Shown here piece after piece: positions 52,003-60,395 of a stretch of DNA of 64,000 nucleotides (its first letter is position 1; the number at the start of each line of letters is the position of its first letter). This DNA is from Larkinella bovis (GTDB lineage Bacteria; Bacteroidota; Bacteroidia; Cytophagales; Spirosomataceae). The notes beneath the pieces are model-generated. The model made no database searches. It had not been told where the DNA came from and saw only the letters and a list, made by a program, of their open reading frames with translations. The stretch is from contig NZ_JBHSMA010000003.1 in NCBI RefSeq assembly GCF_042655385.1, positions 496,001-560,000 of the forward strand, in the 5' to 3' direction. The position numbers were made by a program, and so were the translations under genes.

Positions 52003-53481
52003 ATGAACCGACGCCTTTACCTGTCTGTCGCGCTAAGTTGCTGTTTCTTTTTCGCCTGTGATAAAACCAAAGAAAAAGAGCAACTGCGGCAGGAATTGCG
52101 GGCGCATTACAACGCTCCGGCCGACAGTCTGCAACGTCGGGCCGCCGACTTTCTTCTCGAGCACATTGACGGCCTCTCGACCGGAGAATCTGCGACGGAC
52201 GACCTCGGCCACGTGAAAGCCGATTACCTCATTCAGAACATCGATCTGGCCTTTCAGACTGCTGCCGAACAGTTGCAGGAGGGGTCGCTGCCGTTTGCGG
52301 ATTTTTGCGAATATGTGTTACCGCACCGTCTGGCCAGTGAACCACTGACACCCTGGCGGGAGCAGTGCATCCGGGAGTTCGGGGCTTTGCGGGATACGTT
52401 TCAACGGGCCGACGACCGTAACCTGGCGGTTTGTAAACATATCAATATTGCCTTTTACAACGAACTGAAATACAGCATGAACGCCAAGCCGGCCCGGTAT
52501 CGGTCGTGGGAAGAAATGGCAAAGAATAAAGAAGGCGACTGCTGGCTCATGACGTCAGTTATCGAATACCCGCTGCGGGCGCTGGGCATTGCCGTGACGA
52601 CGGATTTCGTGCCGATGTGGAGCAATAGCAACGGCGGCCCCCACGCCTGGAACGTGATGGTGACCTCCAAGTATGGATGGACCAAATTCATGGGTTGCGA
52701 ACGTTATCCAACGTTCCCTGCCGACTATGATCCGTTGCTTACTTACCACGAATTCCGGCGTTCTGGGAAAGTTTTTCGGAAAACCTATTCAACCAATACG
52801 ACAACGCTGCCCCACCTGCTGGATGATGAGGATGATATCCCGTTTAACCTCCAGTTTGACCGGGTAATCGACGTCACCGATCAGTATTTTCCGGTTTCAG
52901 ATGTGGATCTCCGTCTGCCGAGCGAATCGACCCCGGAAATGGTGTATCTGGCCACGTTTTCGAACGGGGAATGGATACCGGTTTTCTGGGCCAAACCCCG
53001 GGATAACCGCTGCCGGTTTCCGAAAATGGCGAAAGGGGTGGTGTATTTACCCTGCACCTACCAGGGTGGCAAGGGTGTCGAGGCCCTGGACAAGCCCTTT
53101 TATATCGACGAAAACACCGGGCAGAAGGTGACTTTTCGGGCTGATTTGCAGCGCAAAACCGCTATTCCCGTCCACTATACACGGTCTAAATTAATGGAGG
53201 AAATTGCGGCTTTTTCGCTGGGCCGAACCGGTTTGGCTCTTTTTCAGACGATGGATAGCATTTGTCTGGATCAAAAACGGAGTGCTCCGCTGGCCGACAA
53301 AACCTATCGGCTGTATTACTGGGACAACGGTTGGCAATTGGCCGGTGAGCAGAAGAAAACAACGGCGTCCTTGCAGTTTGAAAACGTGCCGGTCGGCACG
53401 TTTTACCGTCTACTGCCCCAGGAACCCCGGAATAACGAACGGTTTTTTACCTACACCGGGAATCAGCAGATCTGGTGGTGA
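52003..53481 (+). CDS. transglutaminase-fold lipoprotein, second of a tandem pair
   Basis: A 492-residue paralogue of the preceding protein, colinear throughout, with lipobox FFAC (Cys19), Cys180 in NKEGDCWLMTSV and His214 in NGGPHAWNVMVTSKYGW. It shares the DFVPMWxNSNGGPHAWN block and the end YWDNGWQLAGEQ ... RFFTYTGNQQIWW. The pair differs most at about residues 143-158, where this copy has CKHINIAFYNELKYSMN. Retention of both catalytic residues in both copies argues for two active, perhaps differently specific, enzymes rather than decay. Confidence 0.87.
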   Translation: MNRRLYLSVALSCCFFFACDKTKEKEQLRQELRAHYNAPADSLQRRAADFLLEHIDGLSTGESATDDLGHVKADYLIQNIDLAFQTAAEQLQEGSLPFADFCEYVLPHRLASEPLTPWREQCIREFGALRDTFQRADDRNLAVCKHINIAFYNELKYSMNAKPARYRSWEEMAKNKEGDCWLMTSVIEYPLRALGIAVTTDFVPMWSNSNGGPHAWNVMVTSKYGWTKFMGCERYPTFPADYDPLLTYHEFRRSGKVFRKTYSTNTTTLPHLLDDEDDIPFNLQFDRVIDVTDQYFPVSDVDLRLPSESTPEMVYLATFSNGEWIPVFWAKPRDNRCRFPKMAKGVVYLPCTYQGGKGVEALDKPFYIDENTGQKVTFRADLQRKTAIPVHYTRSKLMEEIAAFSLGRTGLALFQTMDSICLDQKRSAPLADKTYRLYYWDNGWQLAGEQKKTTASLQFENVPVGTFYRLLPQEPRNNERFFTYTGNQQIWW

Positions 53482-53598
53482 GCTTTCGCAAACCGGTACT
53501 GCCAAAACCGCTGCCAGTTAATCCGCAGCCGGGTTTTCAGGGCGGTTTGATGAAAAAGAAGCATGCGTCAATCGATTTTTGAGTAGACAAGAGAAGGT

Positions 53599-53649
53599 AG
53601 CCAAGAGAGTAGAGACTGTTCCTTTTCTGGTGTCTTTACTCTCTTGGCT
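53599..53649 (-). terminator. hairpin terminator downstream of the SnoaL-like gene
   Basis: AGCCAAGAGAGTAGAGAC (53599-53616) pairs with GTCTTTACTCTCTTGGCT (53632-53649) with one mismatch, immediately past the stop of the minus-strand gene. There is no strong T run; it may also stop plus-strand readthrough from the transglutaminase operon. Confidence 0.65.
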
Positions 53650-53655
53650 TCTTTC

Positions 53656-54096
53656 TCAGACGCCCAGTTGCTCCTGGAAGCGGGCATGATCCCAGTCGAT
53701 AGCAACGGCCACGATTTTATCCTCCTCGTTGAAGCGGAAAATGAAAATGTGATCGCTGTTGAAACGCAGCCCTTTGTTCGGAATACCGGCAAAATCGGCC
53801 GTCTGGGTACCAAACAGCGCTACGTGGCAAATGATTTTATCGCCCTCGGCGGTGATGGTATCGACGGTATTGTCGATGTCGGGGAAGGCACCGATAACGC
53901 CCGTCCAGAAGTTCCGGCCCAGTTCGCCGATGGTGCCTTGCGGATCGGGACCGAGCGGCATGAGCCAGAAGTCGCCGGCGGGATCGAACAGGGCCATCAT
54001 GCGCTCGATGTCGCGTTCCTGGTAGGCCGAAAAAAATTCAAGGCTGGTGCCTTTGCGCGTCAGATCGGTCAATGATTCGGTTTGTGTCGTTTTCAT
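53656..54096 (-). CDS. SnoaL-like/NTF2-fold protein (ester cyclase type)
   Basis: A 146-residue cone-fold protein. The pattern LEFFSAYQERDIERMMALFDPAGDFWLMPLG, GELGRNFWTGVIGAFPDIDNTVDTITAEGDKIICHVALFGTQTADFAGIPNKGLRFNSDHIFIFRF is typical of SnoaL-like proteins annotated as ester cyclases or nuclear-transport-factor-2 family. Substrate unknown. It follows an AraC regulator gene on the same strand (83-base gap) and is a plausible target of it. Confidence 0.88.
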   Translation of the reverse strand: MKTTQTESLTDLTRKGTSLEFFSAYQERDIERMMALFDPAGDFWLMPLGPDPQGTIGELGRNFWTGVIGAFPDIDNTVDTITAEGDKIICHVALFGTQTADFAGIPNKGLRFNSDHIFIFRFNEEDKIVAVAIDWDHARFQEQLGV

Positions 54097-54179
54097 GAAT
54101 CGTCATGGGTAAATGAATGACTCAAAAGTAACCGGGCTTCCGCAGGTCTTATTGTACAAATGCGACATTCTGCCGGGTT

Positions 54180-54998
54180 TCACGCCTTCAGGAAATTGGT
54201 CAGTTCGAGATTGTTACGGACGTAGCGCGACGGATTGCGGCCTGTAAATCCGGTAAATTCGCGGATGAAATGCGACTGATCGTAATAACCGGCCCGGTAG
54301 ATGACATCGTGCCAGTCGTTGACGTTCCAGCGATTATTGGCCAGTTGGGAGCACAAATACCCGACCCGGCGGATGCGGGCGTAATACTTCGGGCTAACGC
54401 CCACTTTTTGCAGGAATTTTCGCTCAAACTGCCGCCGACACACGTACAGTTCGTCCATTAGCTCGTGAATATTGATGATGCCACGCTGCTCGACAATCCG
54501 ATTGGCGATGTAATCCGTCCGGTCGGTCACGGCACTGCTCCGCACCAGCTGGTTGCTCAAAAAGCTTTCCAGTTGCCGAATCCGGCTGCTGGTATCCGGC
54601 AGGTCGAGGATGCGGTCCTGCACAACCCTGATCGGATCGCCCAGCACGGCCGCCAGTTCGACGCGCTCATCCGTAAACTCGTACATCGGCAAACCGAACA
54701 GGCTGCTGAGTCCCGCCGGACGAAAAACCGCCCCCACCATCCCGATTTTGCCCTGAAGCTGCAACTGGTAGCTGCTGGTCGACTGCCCACTCAGAAAGGA
54801 AACCGGGACCACCGTATTCTCGCGTTTCGGCGTTTGCAGCCGATAGGGCGTCCCGTAATTAAACACCAGCGAACCAAAACCGTTCGGGGGCGACTCGACG
54901 GTAATGGGTTGCAGCAGGGGCTGTGAATGTTCCCAAACGAAGTAACACTCGATGAACGGGCGCAGTGGGGCAGCAGGCTGGTATTTCTGGTAAAACAT
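54180..54998 (-). CDS. AraC-family transcriptional regulator
   Basis: A 272-residue regulator. The N-terminal part (about 1-150, DUF6597-like: YQPAAPLRPFIECYFVWEH, VFRPAGLSSLFGLPMYEFTDERVEL) is a beta-rich sensor; the C-terminal AraC domain (about 160-265) has two helix-turn-helix units (INIHELMDELYVCRRQFERKFLQKVGVSPKYYARIRRVGYL; DVIYRAGYYDQSHFIREFTGFTGRNPSRY). Candidate targets are the SnoaL-like gene downstream and, less likely, the divergent SusC/SusD pair. Confidence 0.93.
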   Translation of the reverse strand: MFYQKYQPAAPLRPFIECYFVWEHSQPLLQPITVESPPNGFGSLVFNYGTPYRLQTPKRENTVVPVSFLSGQSTSSYQLQLQGKIGMVGAVFRPAGLSSLFGLPMYEFTDERVELAAVLGDPIRVVQDRILDLPDTSSRIRQLESFLSNQLVRSSAVTDRTDYIANRIVEQRGIINIHELMDELYVCRRQFERKFLQKVGVSPKYYARIRRVGYLCSQLANNRWNVNDWHDVIYRAGYYDQSHFIREFTGFTGRNPSRYVRNNLELTNFLKA

Positions 54999-55322
54999 GG
55001 CTCAGGCGCAGTATACCAGCAAGTTACAGTTTTTGGCACCAAAGCCCTCCAACGATTTAGCGAAAGGCAACTACCGGCCCGGGCGCGGACTTCATCAACA
55101 GGGAGGGGCCCCTATCCGGTACTTTAGGCTAGAAAAGGCCACCAATTAGCCAGTTTTATATCGGAATAATGCCATAAGTAAGACTTGGTTTTCAAAGTGT
55201 TATAATTTTCTGAGAAAGTATAGCAGTAATTCTGTACGTAACGAATCCTTTATACGGGATAATGATAGCCTGTTTATTTTATCATTCAGTGCGCTATAAA
55301 CCTAAATTTATTACAAACATTT
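54999..55322. other. 324-base intergenic region before the fourth SusC gene
   Basis: The first 130 bases resemble surrounding GC-rich DNA; from about 55130 the sequence becomes markedly AT-rich up to the SusC start, as expected for a promoter region. A TATAAT-like string lies near 55200, but I find no convincing TTG-N19-TAnnTTTG pair. No open frame of coding character and no hairpin of note were seen. Confidence 0.5.
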
Positions 55323-58300
55323 ATGAATGTAAACCTTACCATCTCATTTCGGCGGGAATGGATCAGGGGCATGTTGGTCGCCCTTCTGCTTCCCTGCCAG
55401 CTGGCCTTTTCGGCACCTGCTACCCGTTTGCGCCCGCATGCCGGGATTGTGGCCGATCGAACCATTACGGGGCGGGTTGTTTCCCAGGAAGACAACAGCC
55501 CAATTCCCGGCGTTACGGTGGTCATTAAAAACACCACGAACGGAACCAATACCGATGCGGACGGGAAGTATCAACTGAAAATTACCGACGACAATGCCGT
55601 TCTGGTCTTTTCGGCGGTGGGGTACATCTCGCAGGAAAAAGCGATTGGTAACCTGAGTATCATCAATATTACGCTGACCAGCGATCAGAAAACCCTGAAC
55701 GAAGTGGTGGTGGTCGGTTACGGAACCCAGAAGAAACGGGACCTGACCGGGGCGGTTTCGCAGATCAACACCACGAAACTCGAAAACGAAAACCCCAATT
55801 CCGTGCAGGACATTCTCCGCGGAAACGTGGCCGGTCTGAACGTCGGGATGTCGCCTTCGGCCAAAGGGGGCGGTAGCCTGCTGGTGCGGGGCCGCAACTC
55901 GCTCAATGCCGCCACCAGCCCGTTGCTGGTGTTGGACGGTGCGATCTATTACGGGGAGTTGTCGGATATTAACCCCAACGACATCGAAACCATCGATGTA
56001 CTGAAAGATGCCAGCTCGGCTGCGGTTTTCGGGGCCAAGGCGGCCAGCGGGGTCATTCTGATCACGACGAAAAAAGGCAAGGAAGGCAAACCGGTTATCA
56101 ACATCAACACCAACATCGGCGTTGGGAGTGTGGCCCGGCATCAGGACGTGCTGGGGCCGCATGAGTTTGTGGCCTGGCGGAGCGATGTGATGAAAAACAT
56201 CAACAGCAGCTACAAACCGGGCCAGTTCGACAACCCGGATAACCTGCCGAGTGGGGTAACGATGCAGCAGTGGATGGCCTACGACGGATCAAGCGGGGAC
56301 CCGACGACGGTCTGGCTGCAACGGTTGGGAATGCAACCCATTGAAATCGAAAACTACAAAGCCGGGAAAAGTGTCAACTGGTACGATATGATTTTCCAGA
56401 ATGGCATGCGCCAGGACCACACGGTGAGTGTTTCGGGCCGAAACGGCGGAACGAATTACTACATGTCGCTGGGGTATCTGGATAATAAAGGGATTATCTA
56501 CGGTGACCGCTTCAAAACCGTACGGTCACGGTTGAATCTGGAATCCAAGCTGACGAATTTTCTATCGGTCGGGATGACCACCCAGTTTGCCGACCGCGAC
56601 GAAAGCCAGGTGCCCGTCGACTGGAACCTGGCCCGGACACTCTCGCCCTGGGGCTCGGAATACGATGCGAACGGGAATTACATGTGGCGTCCCAACAACG
56701 AAGCGAGCGGGGGCAAGCACCCGTACTACGACCGGAGCTTCATTGATCGAAAGCAAAAAATTACGACCCTGAATACGACGATCTTCGGACTCGTGACGCT
56801 GCCATTCGGGTTTACGTTCCGGACCAATTTTACTCCCCGGTTTGAGTTCTACGAGCGCTATAACCACGAATCGTCGAAACATGCCGAATGGGCCGCAGTG
56901 GGCGGTAACGTCAGCCGGCAGCAACGCAAGACCTATTACTGGCAGATTGACAACATCCTGAAGTGGAACAAAACGTTCGGTGCGCACAACTTTGACGCCA
57001 CGTTCCTGGCCAATGCGGAGAAATACCAGCGTTGGGACAATACCATGACCAACAAGGGGATGTTGCCGACCGACGTTCTGGGGTATCATAACGTAGGAAC
57101 GGGCGTTAACCCGACGGTTTCGAGTAACGACGAATACAGCACGGGTGATGGTCTGATGGCCCGGTTATTTTATTCATTCAAAGACCGGTACATGGTGACG
57201 CTGTCGACCCGCCGGGACGGTTATTCGGCCTTTGGCCAGAAGAATCCGCGCGCGCTGTTCTCTTCGGCCGCCCTGGGCTGGGTCTTCACCGACGAAAAAT
57301 TCTTCCGGAGCTCGTGGCTTAACTACGGGAAACTGCGGTTTTCGTGGGGGAGCAACGGGAACCGGGACATTGGCCGGTATGTGTCTCTTTCCGACCTGAA
57401 TACGGGTAAGTATCTGTACGTCAGGCCCGACGGGACGGTTTATCAGGTCAATCAGCTGTACGTAAACCGGATGCAGAACCCGAACCTGAAATGGGAACGG
57501 ACGGAATCGTTCAACCTGGGGCTTGATTTTGGAATACTGAACGACCGCCTGAGCGGTTCGCTCGAAGTCTACCGGTCATCGACGAAAGATTTGCTGGTGC
57601 AGCGGTCGTTACCGAACGTCGTTGGATTCGACTGGGTGATGGATAACCTGGGCGAAGTGCAGAACCGGGGCTTCGAAATCAGCCTGAACTCGGTAAACAT
57701 GAACCGCGACAACTTCTCCTGGCGGTCAACCTTCAACCTCCAGTTGAACCGGAACAAGATTGTACACCTCTACGGCGATATAGGCGCAAACGGCAAGGAG
57801 ATCGACGATGTGGCCAACCGCTGGTTCATTGGTCATTCCATCGACGAAATCTGGAACTACCAGGTCGAGGGCATCTGGCAGGTCAGCGAGCGGGATCAGG
57901 CGGCCAAGTACGGGGTAAAACCGGGTGACTTTAAAATCAAGGATGTCGACGGCGACGGCAAGTATACCAATGCCGACAAGGATTTCCAGGGCTGGACCAA
58001 CCCGCGTTTCCGCTGGACGCTGCGCAACGAGTTCCGGCTGTTCAAAAACCTGGATGTATCGTTTACCATGTATTCGTACTGGGGACACAAGGCCGGTTTT
58101 AACCAGATGAAAAACCGGGATGGCTTCCTGGACCGGACGAGTTCGTACGTATTCCCGTATTGGACTGAAGAAAATCCGTCCAACGAATGGGCCCGACTGT
58201 ATTCAAGTGAAGGGGGCGCCAGCGGCTTCAGTGTCTACCGAGACCGGTCGTTTATCCGGCTTGACAACATTTCCATTGGCTACACACTGCCGAAATCACT

Positions 58301-58463
58301 GGTGCAGAAAGTAGCGGTTCAGAATCTGAAGTTCTTTGGCTCGGTCCGGAACGTCGGGTATTACGCCCCCAAGTGGAATTACTGGGATGCCGAACCGGAT
58401 GATGATGGCAACAACGTACCGGCTCCCCGCATCATTTCCCTGGGACTCGATATCACTTTGTAA
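55323..58463 (+). CDS. SusC/RagA family TonB-linked outer-membrane protein
   Basis: A full-length 1046-residue SusC: signal segment to about residue 31 (ending AFSA), carboxypeptidase-regulatory-like domain (about 48-125, ITGRVVSQEDNSPIPGVTVVIKNT), plug (about 128-235, NEVVVVGYGTQKKRDLTGAVSQI, NPNDIETIDVLKDASSAAVFGAKAASG) and barrel ending RIISLGLDITL. It lacks STN, so it is not coupled to FecR signalling. The susD partner follows after 30 bases; no enzyme genes accompany the pair. Confidence 0.96.
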   Translation: MNVNLTISFRREWIRGMLVALLLPCQLAFSAPATRLRPHAGIVADRTITGRVVSQEDNSPIPGVTVVIKNTTNGTNTDADGKYQLKITDDNAVLVFSAVGYISQEKAIGNLSIINITLTSDQKTLNEVVVVGYGTQKKRDLTGAVSQINTTKLENENPNSVQDILRGNVAGLNVGMSPSAKGGGSLLVRGRNSLNAATSPLLVLDGAIYYGELSDINPNDIETIDVLKDASSAAVFGAKAASGVILITTKKGKEGKPVININTNIGVGSVARHQDVLGPHEFVAWRSDVMKNINSSYKPGQFDNPDNLPSGVTMQQWMAYDGSSGDPTTVWLQRLGMQPIEIENYKAGKSVNWYDMIFQNGMRQDHTVSVSGRNGGTNYYMSLGYLDNKGIIYGDRFKTVRSRLNLESKLTNFLSVGMTTQFADRDESQVPVDWNLARTLSPWGSEYDANGNYMWRPNNEASGGKHPYYDRSFIDRKQKITTLNTTIFGLVTLPFGFTFRTNFTPRFEFYERYNHESSKHAEWAAVGGNVSRQQRKTYYWQIDNILKWNKTFGAHNFDATFLANAEKYQRWDNTMTNKGMLPTDVLGYHNVGTGVNPTVSSNDEYSTGDGLMARLFYSFKDRYMVTLSTRRDGYSAFGQKNPRALFSSAALGWVFTDEKFFRSSWLNYGKLRFSWGSNGNRDIGRYVSLSDLNTGKYLYVRPDGTVYQVNQLYVNRMQNPNLKWERTESFNLGLDFGILNDRLSGSLEVYRSSTKDLLVQRSLPNVVGFDWVMDNLGEVQNRGFEISLNSVNMNRDNFSWRSTFNLQLNRNKIVHLYGDIGANGKEIDDVANRWFIGHSIDEIWNYQVEGIWQVSERDQAAKYGVKPGDFKIKDVDGDGKYTNADKDFQGWTNPRFRWTLRNEFRLFKNLDVSFTMYSYWGHKAGFNQMKNRDGFLDRTSSYVFPYWTEENPSNEWARLYSSEGGASGFSVYRDRSFIRLDNISIGYTLPKSLVQKVAVQNLKFFGSVRNVGYYAPKWNYWDAEPDDDGNNVPAPRIISLGLDITL

Positions 58464-58493
58464 CCTATCCGTCCATTTTTGCCTGAAGAAATC

Positions 58494-60323
58494 ATGAACA
58501 TTCAAATGAATAAAAAACGCAGCCTTTGTCTGGGTGTCGTGGCGCTGGCCGCAACCGCTCTGACCAGTTGTGAAAAATCCTGGCTGGAGCCCAAACCCCT
58601 CTCGTTTTTTGCCCCCGAAAATACCTTTAACGACCCGGCCGGTCTGCGGGCTACCCTGGTGGCCTGCGAGCGTAACCTGCGCTATGAATGGTACGGGGAT
58701 AACCCACCGCTGCTGACCGAATCCATTTTTTCGGATATCGCCGTGGAAGGAACTACCGATAAATCGGGACCGGCCCAGAATATGAATCTGCAGATTACGC
58801 CGGATGCCCAGCTTAACCACGTCGATTACAACCGAATTGGCTGGTACTGGCTGGAAGGCTACAAGGGCATCAAATACGCCAATGCGGCCATCACCCGGAT
58901 CGATCAGCCAAAGTATAAGTCGGATGAAGAGAAAAATGCCATTCTGGGAACGGCCTATTTTCACCGGGCTTACCGGTATTACCGACTGACGCACCAGTTT
59001 GGCGATGTTCCGCTGATTCTGGAGGAGGTCAACACGCCCAAACTGGATTTCCAGTCGACCAAACGCGAGGTGATTCTGAAGCGAATGAAAGAAGACCTGG
59101 AGTTTGCCGAAAAGTGGGTACCGGCCGTTGCGGATAAAGGCACAGTCAACAAAGGCTCGGTAAGTCACCTGCTGACCAAGGTCAACCTGGCGCTGGGGTT
59201 ATTCGATGATGCGATCAAGTCGGCGAGCAACGTCATCGAGGGCGGAACGCACAGCCTGATGAAAAACCGGTTTGGGGTCAATATGGCCGATGCCACCAAA
59301 AATGTCATCTGGGATTTACACCGCCCCGAAAACAAGGCGATTGCGGCCAACCGGGAAGGGTTGATGCTGGTGATCGACCGGCTGCTGATCGAAGGCAACT
59401 TTGATGGTGGTATTCAGATTATGCGGAATGCGGTTCCGTTCTGGTTCAATAATATCAATACACCCACCGGAAACCGGGGCACCATTGATACGTATAACAT
59501 CGAGTTCGACCAGGTAACCTCCGTCGGACGGGGTATTGGCCGCCTGCGCCCGACCTGGTATTCGACGCACAGTGTCTGGGACGACAAAAACGATTTGCGC
59601 CACGCACCCGGTAACTGGATGCGGATGGAAGATCTGGTTTATAACAACCCGGCCATCAAAGGGCGAGATCCGTATTACGGCAAAAAACTGCAACTGCGAA
59701 ACGATGCCGGTGCGGTGCTGACCATCGATACGATCCGGTGCTGGTTCGACTGGCCGGCTTACAAACTGTATATCCCCGACCCCGAGCGCCTTCAACCGAC
59801 GGGCGGACATACCGACTGGTACGTGTTCCGGCTGGCTGAAACCTACCTGCTGCGGGCCGAAGCCCATTTCTGGAAGGGCGATCTGGTGAATGCTGCCAAA
59901 GACCTGAACGAAGTTCGGGCCCGGGCGGGTGCGGCTCCGCTGGCGCCGGCGGCCATCAACATCGGAACGATTCTGGATGAGCGGGCCCGCGAACTGTATT
60001 TCGAAGAACCGCGTAAAACCGAGCTGACCCGGATTGCTTACATTCTGGCCCAGACCGGTAAGCAGGCTTACAACGGAAAAACGTACAGCCTGACGAACTT
60101 TTCCGATAATAATTTCTTCTACGACCGGATTATGGAAAAGAGCAATTTCTATAACAAGGGCGTGAAAACCCGGCACGGTGATGAGTACAAAATCAGTCCG
60201 TACCACGTGCTTTGGCCCATTCCGCAGAACGCCATCGACGGGAACTCGAAGGGTATTATCAACCAGAACAAAGGATACTCGGGGTATGAACGCAATGTTC
60301 CGCCGTTGACGGAAATCAAGTAA
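58494..60323 (+). CDS. SusD/RagB family lipoprotein
   Basis: A 609-residue lipoprotein. The ATG at 58494 is used; another in-frame ATG at 58506 is equally possible and closer to the basic signal start (MNKKRSLCLGV). Lipobox LTSC places the lipid Cys at residue 26. SusD blocks: LGTAYFHRAYRYYRLTHQFGDVPLILEEV, YVFRLAETYLLRAEAHFWKGDLVNAAKDLNEVRARAG and the C-terminal DERARELYFEEPRKTELTRIAYI, then LWPIPQNAIDGN. Closed by a very long hairpin terminator. Confidence 0.95.
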   Translation: MNIQMNKKRSLCLGVVALAATALTSCEKSWLEPKPLSFFAPENTFNDPAGLRATLVACERNLRYEWYGDNPPLLTESIFSDIAVEGTTDKSGPAQNMNLQITPDAQLNHVDYNRIGWYWLEGYKGIKYANAAITRIDQPKYKSDEEKNAILGTAYFHRAYRYYRLTHQFGDVPLILEEVNTPKLDFQSTKREVILKRMKEDLEFAEKWVPAVADKGTVNKGSVSHLLTKVNLALGLFDDAIKSASNVIEGGTHSLMKNRFGVNMADATKNVIWDLHRPENKAIAANREGLMLVIDRLLIEGNFDGGIQIMRNAVPFWFNNINTPTGNRGTIDTYNIEFDQVTSVGRGIGRLRPTWYSTHSVWDDKNDLRHAPGNWMRMEDLVYNNPAIKGRDPYYGKKLQLRNDAGAVLTIDTIRCWFDWPAYKLYIPDPERLQPTGGHTDWYVFRLAETYLLRAEAHFWKGDLVNAAKDLNEVRARAGAAPLAPAAINIGTILDERARELYFEEPRKTELTRIAYILAQTGKQAYNGKTYSLTNFSDNNFFYDRIMEKSNFYNKGVKTRHGDEYKISPYHVLWPIPQNAIDGNSKGIINQNKGYSGYERNVPPLTEIK

Positions 60324-60327
60324 AACG

Positions 60328-60388
60328 GCCCATTCTTAAAAACCGCAAAGCCCCGAAGATCGGGGCTTTGCGGTTTTTAAGAATGGGC
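60328..60388. terminator. very long perfect bidirectional terminator hairpin
   Basis: A 28-base perfect stem (60328-60355 with 60361-60388) and a 5-base loop, containing A5 and T5 tracts inside the arms. It lies between the convergent susD and M16 peptidase genes, 4 bases after one stop and 7 bases from the other, and should stop transcription from both sides. Confidence 0.92.
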
Positions 60389-60395
60389 AATGGAA

